The notes under the pieces are model-generated. The model ran no database searches and was not told the DNA's origin. It worked only from the letters and a program-made list of their open reading frames with translations. From Cyanoderma ruficeps (taxonomy: Eukaryota > Chordata > Aves > Passeriformes > Timaliidae): a stretch of DNA of 64,000 bases. Shown one piece after another: positions 32,801-47,500 of this stretch. Position 1 is the stretch's first letter; every line of letters starts with the position of its first letter. The stretch lies in contig VZDJ01007747.1 of NCBI GenBank assembly GCA_008694505.1, positions 28,748,574 through 28,812,573 on the forward strand, written 5' to 3'. Position numbers and translations under genes: made by a program.

Positions 32801-35800
32801 ATGTTACCAAATGTGGGAAAATTACCCCTCCCCGTAATGGGCCTTCTTCACCCAGCCTACCAGAGTGCCTTGAGCTTTCTTTTCGCTCATCAATATAATA
32901 AATATTGCATAAATATGTTCTAGGAGGAAAACATTCCATCCTGTCTGAAAGATGTTGAATTTGTTTCTTGAAGGTAAGCTAGTATTTTACCTGTAGACAA
33001 ATTTAACAGCCAGTAGATCATACAAAATCCTTTTCATAAGCTGTTGTACTCAATAGAAGAGACAGTACAACATGTAAAACCAAACAAAAGACAATTTTCA
33101 GAGACAGGATACAAATGCATCAGAGAAATACTGAACACAATATATGGAGCACTTCTTTTGTACTCAGAGGCTCATAACCAGTTTATGCCTCAAACAAACA
33201 CTGACTTCCTTTTTTCCTGCTCGAGAGCTAGAAGTTCAATTGCAGAAATGACACCAAGCATAACAATCTTCTTCCTTCCTTCTGAATTTTGCTGTTGGCA
33301 AAGGAAAACATGTCAGCAGAAAACACCATCTATGGCACTTTGCAGAGAAACTCAAGTCTGAGCTGCAGAGGGAGATGCGGAGGGGAAGAGGCAGAACAGC
33401 TGACCATTGCTGACTGGCACACTAAGTCACCTGAGGTAATTAAACATGCTGGAATGTTTTTGAGAACTTCTTACGAGAAAGATTGCTAATTGGTGCTAAC
33501 TCCATTAAATTATTTGCTTAATAAGCAGCTATTAAAAGTTGCTAAACAGAGAAAAGCAGAGTTAATTACACCTTCCTTGCCTGAGTACTGCGTACTGCTC
33601 TGCTCATCTCTAAACAGAATGAGTATAATTTCAAAGGAAGAAAGGGAAAGTCTTCATAGGCAACAAGCATAGGATAGAAAATAAAGTGAAGGAAAACAAA
33701 CCAAAAGCATACAATAGAAAATAAAGTTATTCTCCAATCCATACTTTCAAAAGCTACTAGATAAAAACAAAAATGGATACAAACTAGATACAAACTGCCT
33801 TTACATAAATGCCTTAATACACAGTTACAATAATGAGTTCTACTGATTATCATGTCCAAGACACCAATTTTTTTCTAAGTGAGATCTACACGAACATAAA
33901 GCCATGTTTATATTGGGTAAGATAAAAATCAAGCAGTCTGGAACACATCTTCACAGTTCAGGACACAAGGTGATTAGTATTTGTTTTTTGTTAGGAAGAA
34001 TTATATTAAATTGCTATGCACTAGACTTCTTGCAATGCCCTTTCTCAAGCCCCAGGCAGACGGTTATTTCAAGATATTAGATAAGCTATTTATTTCTCTG
34101 AATCTGTAAGGTAATGATTAGGCTGTTAAACAAGGTTTGAACCAGTTACTTATGGACCAGTGAGGGGGAAGAAGCACACAATAACATGCCTAAAATCCTA
34201 TTTGCGAATAGCATCAGTTTTTGTCTGAAAGAGCAATGTCTGGAAAAAAATACAACTCCATAAAGAGCCTCCGTGGATTTCTACATTACATCAGCATGGA
34301 TAATAAACATGGCTTTTTGCTTACAAAAGCAGACATCAATGTTTTAGTTGGAGTTTATGCCACAGGAATTGAATCCCCTGTCCTATCAGGAAGTGAAATT
34401 TTAGCAATATGTTTCTGAAAAACAGACGACAGCGATAGACGCTTGGTAGAAATGCAAATAAGTTAATTCTCTTATGAAAGCAGTAAAAATAATGCCCAAG
34501 ACCACTTTGTTCTGAATACAATATTTTGATAGTCTGTGAAGATTTACTGTTACATCCAAAATTTGATTCCATTAATTCATGTCTTTAAAATGGATTAACA
34601 GAATAATACGATATATGCATCTTCCTTGTCTGTTATTCAAGTCTTTGAAAGAAAATGAGTAATTGTAAATAAGGCTAAATTATGTACAGCAAAGCGAAAA
34701 CCCTTTAGGGTTTCCCGCAGCATATTTTCAGTACTATTGATTTTTGAACAATCTGTTCTCATGCGTACACTAAAACAAATTCTGCTAAACCAAGTTTTTT
34801 AAAAAAGTAAACCTACTCTAAACACAAAGGTGCTTTGTCAGTGAATTAGCTCAGAACTTCCAGGCACGTAACAAAAGTATGCAAGAATACGCAGTGAGTG
34901 GAATAAAAAATACACAATGTAACCTGTCAGGCACCCTCAGAGTGGAAAATTTCAAAATCACTGTATTTCGCTCATAAAAATAAACAACATAATTAAAGAT
35001 GTTTCCTAATTTAGCATTTGTTTTCCTTTGTAATTCTTATTCAGTTATAAAATTTATACAGCTAAAAGGTATTATTTACTTACATGAACAAATACACGAA
35101 AAGAATGGGAGACAAGGAATAATCCAAAGCAACATTTCACAGCTTCCTGACTCATTTACAGCTGGGAACTGCATATGCAACCCTTTAACCCTACACAAAA
35201 CAAATCTGTCACCTGTATGTTTTTAGGATAGTATGTCATTAATGGCCAGGGGTTTCTTCCTAAACAAATGCAAAAATCACTCAAAAATTTTTACAATGGA
35301 TAGTGCAGCATGGACAGTACTTGCTACCCTCCCTTGACAAAGCTTTTCCCAACTCATGCTTTATTCTACTGGCAGCTTTTACTGAGCTCCTCTATCCGTG
35401 TTCAGCCAGTACCCATCTTCTGTTGAACATTCATAATGCCACTGACAACCTTTCCTTAATCACTCTCTTCTTTCTACGGTCTGGCTGGACAACAGTGACA
35501 GCTGGTTAGGACATCACATGCTGCAGCAAGCAGGTGCATGGAGAGAATAGAAGAGTTAACTTTGACATACCTTTTGCTGAAAGTTGACTATGCTACTTTT
35601 AATTATGGAATATTTCATATCCATGGAACATTTGGTTATTTACTAGCATCGCTGCACATAAGCAAGGTCCCCGTTCAGAGATACTAACACTGTCACACTG
35701 CATAGAACAGTCTTTTTGCATATATTCAATGACACAGATATTCAGTAATTGGGCAGAAATCACAAAAAAGTCAAAATAAATTCAGACAGTAATGCAACCT

Positions 35801-36520
35801 TAATTAATCTAAATGGCTGTGCATTGTATTTATTAAGAACAGATTTCTCAAGCACTCACCCTATCTGAACCAAACTATTTTATAAACAATATAAAAGGAA
35901 CATCTGCACAGAAATCTACTTCTGGAATTTTTTTAACCCATTGCTTAGCAAGTTCCATTGGACATTCAACTGAGGAAAAGACCAAAAATGCAGTAATTTT
36001 AGATAGCCATCCAAAGCCAGAGTTTTCCCCAAACAAAACCAAAAATACGTATTTTTTTTAATTACATGACAAAGTAATTCTATACTAGAAAAATAATTAC
36101 CTCTAAAAATATTTAGGTATTAAAAGATTTGTGTATAAAGACCTGCCCAGAAGATTTCTAGAAGCCCTAATTATATGAAACATATTTGCTCTGCTCAGAA
36201 TTACAATGCAGAATTTAGGAATAAATGTTCATCTATTACAACTTGCATTAGAGATAACAGGCAAGAGTTCCTGCAGATTTCAACGTTAGTCCAAAAAAGT
36301 GAACAGCCACTCAGGAGAATCCTGTCAGATATTCCCAACAACTGCTAAAAGATCCTCAAACACGGGACAGCTGTAGCCTCCTAACAAGCCGCAAATTATA
36401 TTACCAAAAATTCTTGAAGATTCTGGGTTTTCTCTGTCTCTGAGATATCTTTCAAAGACAAGTCTATGCCATCAGCCAAAAAAAGGCACTGCCCATAACT
36501 CTTATCCTTCAGACTGAAGG

Positions 36521-36579
36521 AAAAAAAAAAAAAAAAAAAAAAAAAANAAAAAAAAAGAAAAAAAAAGAGAGAGAGAGAA
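36521..36579 (+). repeat. poly-A tract followed by (GA)n
   Basis: Forty-six mostly A positions with one N and one G, then a short GA run. It could be expanded low-complexity DNA or the tail of a retrocopy. No poly-A signal or coding remnant lies just upstream, so a simple tract is more likely. Confidence 0.8.
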
Positions 36580-38824
36580 GAACAGAAGAACAGTAATAAA
36601 CCACTCAGAGCAACTCCAGGGCTATGGTAGCCTCAAAAGCAGAGTAGGCAGCCCAGCATTCTGCCTGTGACTAACCAATCACAGCTGCACAATACTGAAC
36701 AATTGTGGGCGAGCATATCACAATTTCTAATTTAGCACAACATTCTGCTATGATGTACAAAGTGTAACTTTAAGCTCCCTGATGCAATTAATGCAGAGGT
36801 GGGATTGTTCTTTCTTTTTTCCATAGCTCTGCTTCCGTCTTATCTACTTAGACTTTTCAGAACCACATTGGCTGATGGCAGTCTACTATTTACTTCTGAC
36901 ACTCATTATCAACATAGGCAGAAGGGTCTAAAATGAGCTGTGCATCTTATGTCCACCCCCCCCCCAAAAAAAATCTAGTAAAGCAGTGAAATTCTTTTCA
37001 GAATTTACATGGCATTTTCAGTTATGCACTCTTGCACCCAGCATTTTACAAGGCCTACGCAATTCCTGCATCAAAAGTTCAGCATTAGAGGAATACTGTC
37101 TACCTTTTCAGTATTCCTGTTCCATTCTTAGCTTGGAGCAAAAAAGTGGTAAATGAAATGAGTTGAGAAGGTCTGTTAAGGATGCTTGAGGTACATAATC
37201 AGAACACATAAAATATGTACAGGATTTGGTGGGGTGAAGAAGGCAAGGCAAGACAAATGCAACAGATAAGACGTTTAAAAAAAATTACCAAATACATCAT
37301 GAAACATTGCACCCTAAAAAATACTGCTACACTGCAATTCAGATGAAGTTTGTAAAACAGTTCAAAAGCTGAAGTGAATTCAAGTATTGCTGTTCTCTAG
37401 TAAATAAACCATCTACTAGGAAGTCTCAAACCTCCTGAAAGTAATAAATTATTGCTAACAAGCCTATCAAACATGAGGAGAAGGAGTTAACACCACTTCC
37501 CTTTCCATCAGTAACATATTAACTTCAGCCTCCCAGGTAGTATTACTGATTGGCTGAAACCTTATCCTGCAACATTTTAAAACTAAATAACAGAGAAACA
37601 AAACTTAAGTGCACTTAGTAAACACTGCAAACATAAATATCAAAATAATTATTCATTCTGTAGCATTCAAGAAACTTAAAGACATTAAAGAAACATGGCA
37701 AAAATATCTGACTCAAAAACATTTAAGTTTACATATAAACATATATCCTTAAGCAGAATAAAGCACTGCTTTTAGAATAGTTCTCATATAAAGCCAGGAG
37801 ACCAATATTTTTCCCCCTGTATCTGAACTAAGTGCCATCTTCACACTCAACAGAAATCTGACACAGTGAGCAGACTTAGTGGCAATGTCCATATGTCCAA
37901 ACAGCATTTCCCATCTCATGACAAAACAATTTTAATCTATTATAGAAGGAGCCCAGATGCTGACACCTCAAGAGACATGAAATCAATTCCATCCCTAAAG
38001 ATTAGGCCAGTAACACCGTGAGTGTGTACTTCAACACCTCTGGGCCCTACAAACTCAACAGTGTTGAGCAACAAATGAAAATATGACTAGGGGAAGCAGG
38101 AAACTGCATAGTAAATGCTACTCAAATACGCTTTTCCAACCACATCTTGAAGTTTGCATTGTGTGAAACACCAGCTCCCAAATGATGCTGCATTCTCAAA
38201 GTCCAGTACAACAATAGCCTTGGCATGAGCAACAGCCATTCAGAAAAGCCAAGAAGGAAGCAGGCTCACTGCTGGATATTTCCAGTATGAGAAGTAACAG
38301 CTGCTACTGGTCTGGCTGCTTTCCTCCACTCTGGGCCCTGTACCCCACCAGTAACCATTGCAAATGCTTCACCCAGCATTGCAAATGCAAAGTTTCTGCC
38401 TGTCCTGCCAAATGCAAATCATCATTTCCCTATTTCCTCTAAAAGGAACAACAACCAAGAGAGAATTGGAGGATGCCTGAAAGCCATCCTTTGGATGGTA
38501 ACGCCTTAACAAAAATAAAATATAATTTCTGATAGAACTGTTTAACCCATATTCAGGTATTTAGGTATACCCATTGTCTTTAAAATCTTCTGGGTTAGGA
38601 ATGAAATATTGAAGTTGCTTTCATTACAATTAAATTTCATATCCATTTCAATTGCCAACAGAAAAGTACAATCTGTAAAATCAAGGGATTTTGCCTATTT
38701 AACAAACAAACTAGCTCTAACTTGTACTTTGAAGTAATCTCTGTTTAACAGCAGTTTGAGATAGGCCAAAGAAGTAGCAAGTTTCAAAATATTTCTATGT
38801 GAGAAATCCAAGACTATCAGTTGA

Positions 38825-38893
38825 GGCTACTTAAAAAAAGGTGAACATGTCAAAGAAAGGCTACTTATAAAACAGGTGAACATGTCAAAGAAA
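38825..38893. repeat. 34/35-bp tandem duplication
   Basis: Two adjacent copies of GGCTACTTAWAAAA… GGTGAACATGTCAAAGAAA (38825-38858 and 38859-38893), differing by a few bases in the A-rich middle. A local duplication in intron 1. Confidence 0.9.
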
Positions 38894-41565
38894 ACAGCTC
38901 ATTATTCATGCAAACATTACAAGCTAATTAAAACTCTTGGGCAAGATGCACAGGACAAGAACAGCATTTACCTTGCCCTAGCACTGCAATACATTGAGAA
39001 CTTTGCTCTTGGTGTTGGCACCTGTACTTGACACCAGCATGAACATCGTAATTCACCTTTTACTATGTCTCTAACTTAAACCTAGTTCACATACTAAGAC
39101 TCAGGAACTATCCTCTCCACTGGGTGCCAAACAACCCTGGGGTTAAGCAGAATACTTTAGGGAAATTCCTTATATGCTTTAGCTGCACACAATACAGACT
39201 GCTCGGTAGTCAGCTGCTGAGGTCACATTCACTACCTAGCCAAACAAAAGGAGCATTGAAATACCCAAGCAGTAGTAGAAGTGACAAGCTCTGAGTTGAT
39301 CTTAGGACATAAGATGCTGCTTTCCATAGTGGTTTACTACTGATTTTCCAATTCTCATCTGTGTGCAGAAACCAACAAAGAATTTCATATTTAAGTCAGT
39401 CTTCTTCAAAATTTTGAATGCAAAACTCGCCAAGAAAAACAATTATAGGTTTGTCTTGTTAGTTAAATACATGCTCCTTTCCATCTTCTAACCAGACTCT
39501 TACTACATTCCAAATTAATATAGGAGAATTAAGCTTGTCCTTTATGATAATTCAAACGACAGCACAGATCTGGAAAAGCAAACACAATTTTCACTCCTTT
39601 AAACATCGTATTTCTCTTAATTTTTATGTGCAACAAGTCCTTGCTACTAGCAGAGTGTTTCACTTCCACTTTCGTTTTAATTGTGTACACCAACAAAATT
39701 TCGAAGAAGGCAAACTGAACTAGACACATTCACGAAACATTTCTACTGTCAGTTTCCAGAGCAAAACCCAAGACAAGACCACATAGTTTCACTTCAAGTA
39801 TCCACAATCATATGACAAGCAGTGAAACGATTATTTTCATTCCAACAACCCTCATAAACCTTTGGGGGCAGGGAAGGTGGTGGACTGAATAAAAAAAATA
39901 CAAGGGGCCACAAAGTCTGAGAAGTCAGTTATGTTCCCTCAGTGTTCTACAAATAAAAGTGGCCTGGTAGTAACTACAGAGCAAATGCCTATTTTCCAAA
40001 GCAATTTGGATGAATGATCTTCAAAAATTAGTTGATCAACCTTCAAAATCGTCATTATCACCTAAAACCCTACAGCTGCCTAAAATCTCCACCCATGGTC
40101 AGATGTGAAGGTAGAAGATCAAAGACAGACAGCAAGCCACAATATCTACTCTTTAAGCAGTTACATCATTACTGTATTCAGAAAACTCAGTTGTTATGCT
40201 TAGTTCTCTGCCTAAAGTCCTCTCAAACACTTCACAGACCCCAAAAATACAAACAAATGACCAGAATTAAAGAAACATTCTTAAAACATTTCTACTAAAG
40301 CATAAAAAACACCTATCCAAATGAATAATCAACTATTACATTCATATTTAAAGAATAAAAACAATAATTTGGGCAACAAAGCAATGGCTGTCTCGTTCTT
40401 TGGCTTTTGTTAGAATGTCAATGTGATGTTGACAGCCTTTTGGGCACAGAAACCTAAGTATGATAAAAGAAAATCAAAACCAAAAAAGTCATTGTAATTT
40501 TGCTAGCTTCTGGCAGCAAAGAAATTTCCATGTTAGGAGACTGCAAACCAATACAAATCAACAGCAGAAATACATTTCAATAAAATCAATTTTAAAAGTG
40601 AGTAAATGCCAGCAAAAATTTTGCCAGTCCTCAGACTGAAAACACCAAATCAGTTACACCTCCCAAAAACCACATAAATTATGGATGCAGCTTACCGTAA
40701 CATTATGACATTCTCCTTTAAGTATTTTACCCTTATTCTTTCTACTTTAGCAATCACTTTAAACATTAGCACAAAAAGAAAAATGAATTGCTAATGGAAA
40801 TGGCAACTATACTGTCAAATTGTTTTGTCTCAAACAACACAATCATAATACCTTGCAGTTTCATAGAAGATTAGCAAATACATATGGAATCACCCTTAAT
40901 CAAAGGTATCCACCCAATTCAATCTTGCCAAGGACTATCCAACAGCAAGTGGTGCAGTACAGAGGGTGATGGCAACAACATTTTTTCCCCAAAACAACAC
41001 ATTTTTCATTTACAAAACAGTCCACTGTAATGGGCTTTCTAGCTCAATTGTACCTGTTCATGCAGACATGTTCTCCCACTTCACCCTGGAAACTGGCAAG
41101 CGGGGCAGAGATATATCTATTTTCAGTCTGCTGATTTTACAATAAATGCCTCCAGGTCTCATAGCATGAAAATAAGTACCAGTTTTCTTATAGTTGCCTG
41201 CTTTATAATACTCATTATTTCAAAGAGGCCTACCACACCCTTGCTATCTCCCTCCTAAGATTCGAAACCCATATGGCTGTCACAGTGTTTTTCCACCCCT
41301 CCTTCCACCTTCTTGGCCTTCAAACCCGGTGTTCATTCAACCTTTGCTTAGCTAATTTCAGCATATTATTCCACCAAAAAATGAATCCAACAATTCAATT
41401 GAAATAGCTCAGCATGAGGAAGAAGACAGGCTGAAGGCCTAAATTGCAGCTGCCTTTAGCTTCTAAGAACTACGTCCACAGGGCAGGTCTTTTAATACTG
41501 AGAAGTTCTACTAACCTATCTTACACAAAAAAACATACATAAAAGCATTGGCAAGCTTGATTCAA

Positions 41566-41711
41566 GTATCTTAGCTCAGTTGGTTAGAGCATAGCTCTAG
41601 CAACACCAAGGTTGTGGGCTCAGTTGCAGTATGGGCCATTTACTTAGAGGCAGAACTTGATGATCCCTCCAGATCCCTTGTAACTCAGAACATTCTGTGT
41701 GTTTCTGTGTC
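41566..41711 (+). mobile_element. tRNA-Ile-derived SINE with CR1 tail (TguSINE1 type)
   Basis: The head (about 41568-41638) aligns along its length with tRNA-Ile: TTAGCTCAGTTGGTTAGAGC, then CTAGCAACACCAAGGTTGTG, and an acceptor end GGGCCA. The A box TAGCTCAGTTGG is intact (41572-41583). The B-box region GGCTCAGTTGC (41617-41627) is degraded. The tail, AACTTGATGATCCCTCCAGA then TAACTCAGAACATTCTGTG, is CR1-like, and a short TCTGTGT-type repeat ends it. This tRNA-CR1 composite is the passerine SINE described from zebra finch. It is not a functional tRNA gene because the T-arm and acceptor pairing are broken and the anticodon position reads AGC. Confidence 0.82.
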
Positions 41712-43822
41712 TTCTACATCCTTTCAAGTGACAATGATTAGTATTCTATTTCTCTGTATTTATAATTTGTCGTATTTCTTCCTGACCCAGGCTTTCTTCA
41801 AAGAACAATCCATGATTACTCCCAAAAATCCCAAGTATAACAGCCAATCAGAGATCCATTTAATCAGTTAAATCAACTCTAAGAATACACTTAATGGTAC
41901 AAAACCACTCATATTAAAGTGAACTCCTTTTTCTTTTTCTCCCTGCACTGCTCTTTTGCATGTCAACACTACCATCTCATCACCCTGTCACACAGTATCA
42001 TGAAATACTTTCAGAAACCTCTGCAAGCAACAGCAGCTTAGATTGCGTCCCAGCTCGTCATTCCACTACACATCAAACTTCCAGTAATTTCTGATGCTCC
42101 ATCTGTAACCATCTAGTACTGTGAAGATGCATCCTTTTTCTTTCCAGTAAGACAACATGGTACCTGTGATTGTTCATCACAGATTTGTTTTGTAAGAAAG
42201 CAGTGATTTCTGTGAACCTGATCACAGACCAGTTTGCATACAGAGCTTCCACTCGGTTGGAATAAGGAAATCTTACCACTTGTCAACAGCAAGAGAAATA
42301 AAAGCCTTGACTACTGTTCATGGGATACTATAAACAGACACAAGGCAACATAAAACAAGCTTCTGAGTGCTTCAGAGACAAAAGAATAACACATCACAGA
42401 TGCATAGTTTCTTAGGATGCTTACTTAATAAACAAAACAAACTATTTTTACTTGGATTCTTTTATAACAGTGTTTAAAATTGGATGCATTTAGAGTTCAG
42501 ATAGGTGGGTTTTTTAGTTTTCAAACATCTACAGCCAAATCAGAATTGCACATGTCCTTATTATCCTGTATTAATAAAATCACATTTTATCAGTTTCACT
42601 TTACAGAAATAAATAATTATGCTTGGCAAGCAATTTTAATTTTAAGATATAAACTCCCTTACAATAAATCAAAAGGCAAAAAAACCCCTAAGTTCCAAAC
42701 AAGTTTCATTCCAAACCATCTATTTTTCTGCAAGCTAAATCACTATCATCTAGAATAACTAATCTCTTTAAGAAGCCCTACAACTGCTAATCTAAAAGCC
42801 TCTCTCTGCATGTGTTATGGATACCTGAAGTACTTCCTTATCAATTTTGAATGTCATTTTTCAGATTCACAGTTGGTAACATCTGGGTAAAATGCTGCTT
42901 TTTGAGAGTAGCTAAGTCTCCCTTGCCTGCCTTTCTGAATTGCTATTTACTTGGCATACGTGGGCTTCCACTAAAATGGTCAATAATAGTTTCCCCCAAC
43001 ACTTTTATCTCCTCACAAGATAATGTTGAGCAGCCATGCACTGAACTGAAGCAAAGACCTGATACTGATGAAAAAAACCCCACCTTTCAGCTCAATCAAT
43101 TCCCCCAAGCAGTCCACCTCCAGACATAAGTGAGCACCAGAACACACAGAATAGGCAGGGAGGGAGAGAAAGCAACAAGTACAAAGGAGGAGCACTCCTT
43201 CCTCAGAAACAGGCCATTTTAAGGTCAAGTTGAACCAGTCACAAGGCTAACATCCTCTAAAGCTGCAGAGTTACAGGTCCCCAACCCCTGCCTGCAACAC
43301 AGTCACTGTAAAACCAATTATCGGCAGTGGAGCCTCACAAGACCAAAACCAAAACTTTATTTTACTTTAAATGCAGTCTTGGAATGAAATCCCAGTGAGT
43401 AAATAATACAGTTTCATACACTGAAGTCAATGGAATCCTTTTCAGAGGCTCTTATCTGTATTTTAGACAGACATATTATTGTGCTGTTTCCAAAGTAACT
43501 AGAATACCCTCTACAGCACTGAGAGTTTCAGTAAATATATTCAGGGAACATGAACCAGGTATGAACAAGAGACTGAGGCAGCCAGTTTCCAAAAAATACT
43601 GGCAAAGTTAAGTTTTTCAAATAAAAATTAAAAGCATACATACTCTGGGAAAGACAGAATGATCTCTATACATTTCATTTTTAACTAAAATCCACCAGTG
43701 GGAAAGGATATAAATATATATTTTTCTTCCTGACACTTAAGAATATAAATTTTGGAACTATATATTATATAATCTAATTTTTGTAATTAACAAAACAGTA
43801 AAAAGTACTTGGCACTAAAAAA

Positions 43823-43860
43823 AGCAATTTCATTTTCATTTAGCAATTTCATTTTCACTT
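43823..43860. repeat. 19-bp tandem duplication
   Basis: AGCAATTTCATTTTCATTT is followed directly by the same unit with one change (AT to AC near the end). Confidence 0.9.
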
Positions 43861-44493
43861 CAAAACAATTTTTAATACTTCAGGCGATGAAAATAACTGA
43901 AGTGTATATATACAGATACAATGTTACAGCAAGAAGCTACCTTGCAACCTTCTATATATAGCAATCTAGAATTAAAAGTATGGTAGAAGGAAGACTCCTA
44001 CTCAGAATAACTACCTTTCATATTTGTTTCAAAATCATCACAGAACACTTGATTTGCATCTGCTTTTTATTTGTTAACAGTATACTACTTCCTGTCTGTT
44101 GTTCTTCAAATGAAAATACTGTGTAGCATTTCAAAATGAGGAAAAATTAATCAAGCTTGTCATTTCCAGACTATTAGAGAGAAAAAACATAAGATCCTTT
44201 TTATATGCTTTAGATCTAGGCATAAAAACAGAAGACCCGCCTACTTAATGCACCTAGTGAGGGCAGAAGGGAGGAATGCATTTCCAGTAAAAGCCTATGG
44301 CTGGGACAAAAAAAAATTCAGGAGATTGACAAAATCAAAGCTTATAATCTCCTAGCAAAGCTCACTGAACATACTTCTACATGAAAATTGAGTAAATCTA
44401 AAAAATAATCACTTAATGAGCCATTCACTTATTTGTCAAATGCTACATATTAAAAAAAAACCCANCAAAAAAATAAACCCCACCAAAAAACAT

Positions 44494-44505
44494 CACACAC
44501 ACACA
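44494..44505. repeat. (CA)6 microsatellite
   Basis: Six CA units next to an A/C-rich low-complexity stretch (about 44452-44493). Confidence 0.85.
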
Positions 44506-47500
44506 TACCATTCAGCAGTTATTCTTGACAAATCTCCAGGGGAGCCACAAGGCTTTTAATATTTACTATAAAAAATAAAATAACATTTGTGTGAAAATTT
44601 CCCTTTTAAAAATAACATATTTAACTTCCAGGAAACTCTGAATTTAAGTAATTCAGTTCACAGAGCCTCTAGATGGAACTGAAAAAAACTGTTCCTTTAC
44701 CTCTGTAACATTATCACATATGTTTAATAATTGCATACAATTAACCCCTTCCTTTATTCTAAATCACAAAGTGAGAAGGAGCATTCAGACCACACTTTCA
44801 TGTGGGGAAAGTTTCTCCTTTTAAGGAGAAAATACACAGAGCCTAGAAAACCAAAACCTCTTCAGCAAATTTTTATTCAACAAAACCTTGCTTAAACTAA
44901 TACTCTGTCACAAGGTTTGTTCGCTTGCAAACATAGTTTTAAATAGGTTAAAGTAAACTACTGTTTTTAGTAAACTACTCATCTCAGTTCTAGAGGCTGT
45001 TATGACAGCAGCACATGACAATTTCTTACAAATGAACATTAACTACAGAAACACAGTACACACACACAAAAATCAATCAGGTATTAAAATTTTAGTTGGT
45101 GACAGTACCAGAGGGCTGGGCTGCTGACAGTTTTTAAATGATTCATGATGCACAAGAAAAGGTAGGAAACAGAAAGTGTTGCCTAGAGGAAAAGGATCAA
45201 AGCCATCTTTGCATTCCTATAAATTCTGAGCTACTGCAGAAGTTAAGCTTCACACAACCCAAGTAGCCTGAACAACAATTCCAATTTACACAAGCTTCTG
45301 TGGTGCTGCTTGTGGTTTGCAATACAAGCTGCAGTAACTCAGTGATGGGTTCCCTTCCCACCTCAACATCTAGGAATAGCTGGAGAAGAAAGATTTACCT
45401 GCAGTAGCATAACACTCTCTGCATAGAGAGAAAATCTCCTGATACACTTTAAAATCTTGGTTAGAGACACAGGAATAAGATCAGTGGTTCTTACCTCTTA
45501 ATTTGAATTCTGCTGAATCAAATGAGTCAACAGTTCTGAGTGCCGTGAGCTCAAATTCTTAACTGTACTGACAAGCACATTATCTTCAATTTCCAAGATG
45601 AATTTTAGTTAAAATTCTACAGTACATCTCATTATTCAGATTTAAAGACGCCCACCTCTACCAGGCCTTTGAAAAATGCCATGGATTTTTTGGATTTGAA
45701 GGAAAATGAGCAAGACCCAGAAGAAAGGGGCAGGGGGAGGAAAGGTATAAATAAACTCTTTTAAGTTTGAATTGCTCAGAGACATCAAGTAAACAAGGGC
45801 AAATTTTCTGACAATCATCACATTCTGTTTGTGCTGATTCTAAATTTTAACAACACATTATAATTTTATTCACTCCACTTTCAGATATGCAGTTTCCATA
45901 GTAACTGGAGATACTTAGTAGTAACCAAAGGCAGAATAATAATAACTTATGTAATAACTTGAAACTCACCTTGGTTTCTAAAAATACGTATATGTTTCTT
46001 TTAGGACAACAAACATTGCGGTTATTTATTTTTTACACACTCCCTATGTGGTCAAGATAAACATCTCAAGTTCCTGTATTTTAAAAAGCCAGTTTCACAG
46101 ACAGGATGTAACAGACTAATCCCCAAATCCCAAGGAAGTCTTCCCTACCATCAGGATTTCTGCAGTAAATTAGTTAACACTTAATATAAAATAATACACT
46201 TTTGACTTCTGAAGAGTCTTTAACCATGCACTAAAATTAAAAAAAAAAAAAAACCAACATCAGCTTTCCCACATCACAGCTGTTTGCTATGCGTTCCTCC
46301 CCCTAAATGCTGATTGAGAATGAATACTAAACACAAAAAAGATGTAAAGATGTACAAGTTAGAGAACACAACCTAAAAATCAATCAGAAGGCTATAAAGC
46401 TCCTTACTTCATACAAATGCTAAAACACCTGAGTATTTTTAGGTGATTTTCATAGTAGTAGTATCATCATGGGAAATCTTATCAAGATCAACAGCTCCTG
46501 TCACTGGGTGCAGTCCTCTTTTGGCAAATATATGGCAGCTCAACCTAATTATGATAGATCAGTATCCCTGGAGTTAGGCAGAAGAAAATGAGTCATGCCC
46601 AAGTTGTGCGTAGGCCCAACTTGTCAGAATGGGGTAGGACGTCCTCAGAAAAGCAGAGCTGTCTTCAGAAAGCTTACACCTGAAAGGGCAACACAAAAAC
46701 CTGCTGATGGAGACATGACAGAGTTCAAACGTTACAGGCAGCAACACTGGGAGTATTAAGAAGGGGTCTGCTACATACTGCTACTACTCTAACACAAGAA
46801 AAAAATCAGCTAAATAACCCATCTAAATCACAACGCTAAGATTGAATTCTCAGAAGAGGTGAAGGAAAAACCTCACAGGACACCAGAAGGTGCAGAACAC
46901 ACTGAAGAGTTACAATCAAAACACTGGAAGGCTGTAAGGTAAAAAAACTCAGCTAAGGGCAAAGGAAGTTACAAGTGCTTGATGTCTTATCTCTGAGTGG
47001 GAGTCCAATGCCACTCAGCTACATAAAGGTCAGGATTTTTCCTGGTTAATTGTTTTTTAATGTTTGTTTCAAAACTGTCTACAAATCCAGCCATTCACAG
47101 TTTTTTTAACTGTATCTCATAGTTATGACAATGCAACTGTTATTGACTGAGCTATCAAAACAAAGATCTCTCCTGAATTTCTTCTATTCTTCCTCACTAA
47201 AAATAAAAAAAATCCGAAAAAATTAAAAACTTAATTTAACTGAGAAAGTAATTATATTTCAAAGACAGATGACTCCACTGAGATGCTATCAAAAAGTAAA
47301 TGATCGTTTCAAGTCAACACCTTTTAGAGGAGACGGGACTTGAAATTTCTGTCCTCCTACCAGAAATAGAAATAGAATTGCAAAAAACAAACATGCAAAA
47401 AACCTCCCAAACCTGTAAGGCTGAGTCTCCATCACTAGAGAAATCTACTAGCAGTTTACTAAGAAAGCAACAGAAGTCTCACAGCTCACAAACTTATAAG

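Noticed and set aside
34698..34713. AAACCCTTTAGGGTTT inverted repeat resembling a plant-type telomere unit
   Set aside because: Only one unit per arm. A 16-bp hairpin of this kind is plausible by chance in 64 kb and has no context.
36521..36566. Poly-A tract as the tail of a processed pseudogene
   Set aside because: No AATAAA within the preceding 40 bases, no coding remnant upstream and no target duplication found by eye.
41568..41638. Functional tRNA-Ile gene
   Set aside because: The B box and stem pairing are decayed, and a CR1-like tail follows directly, so it is a SINE head.
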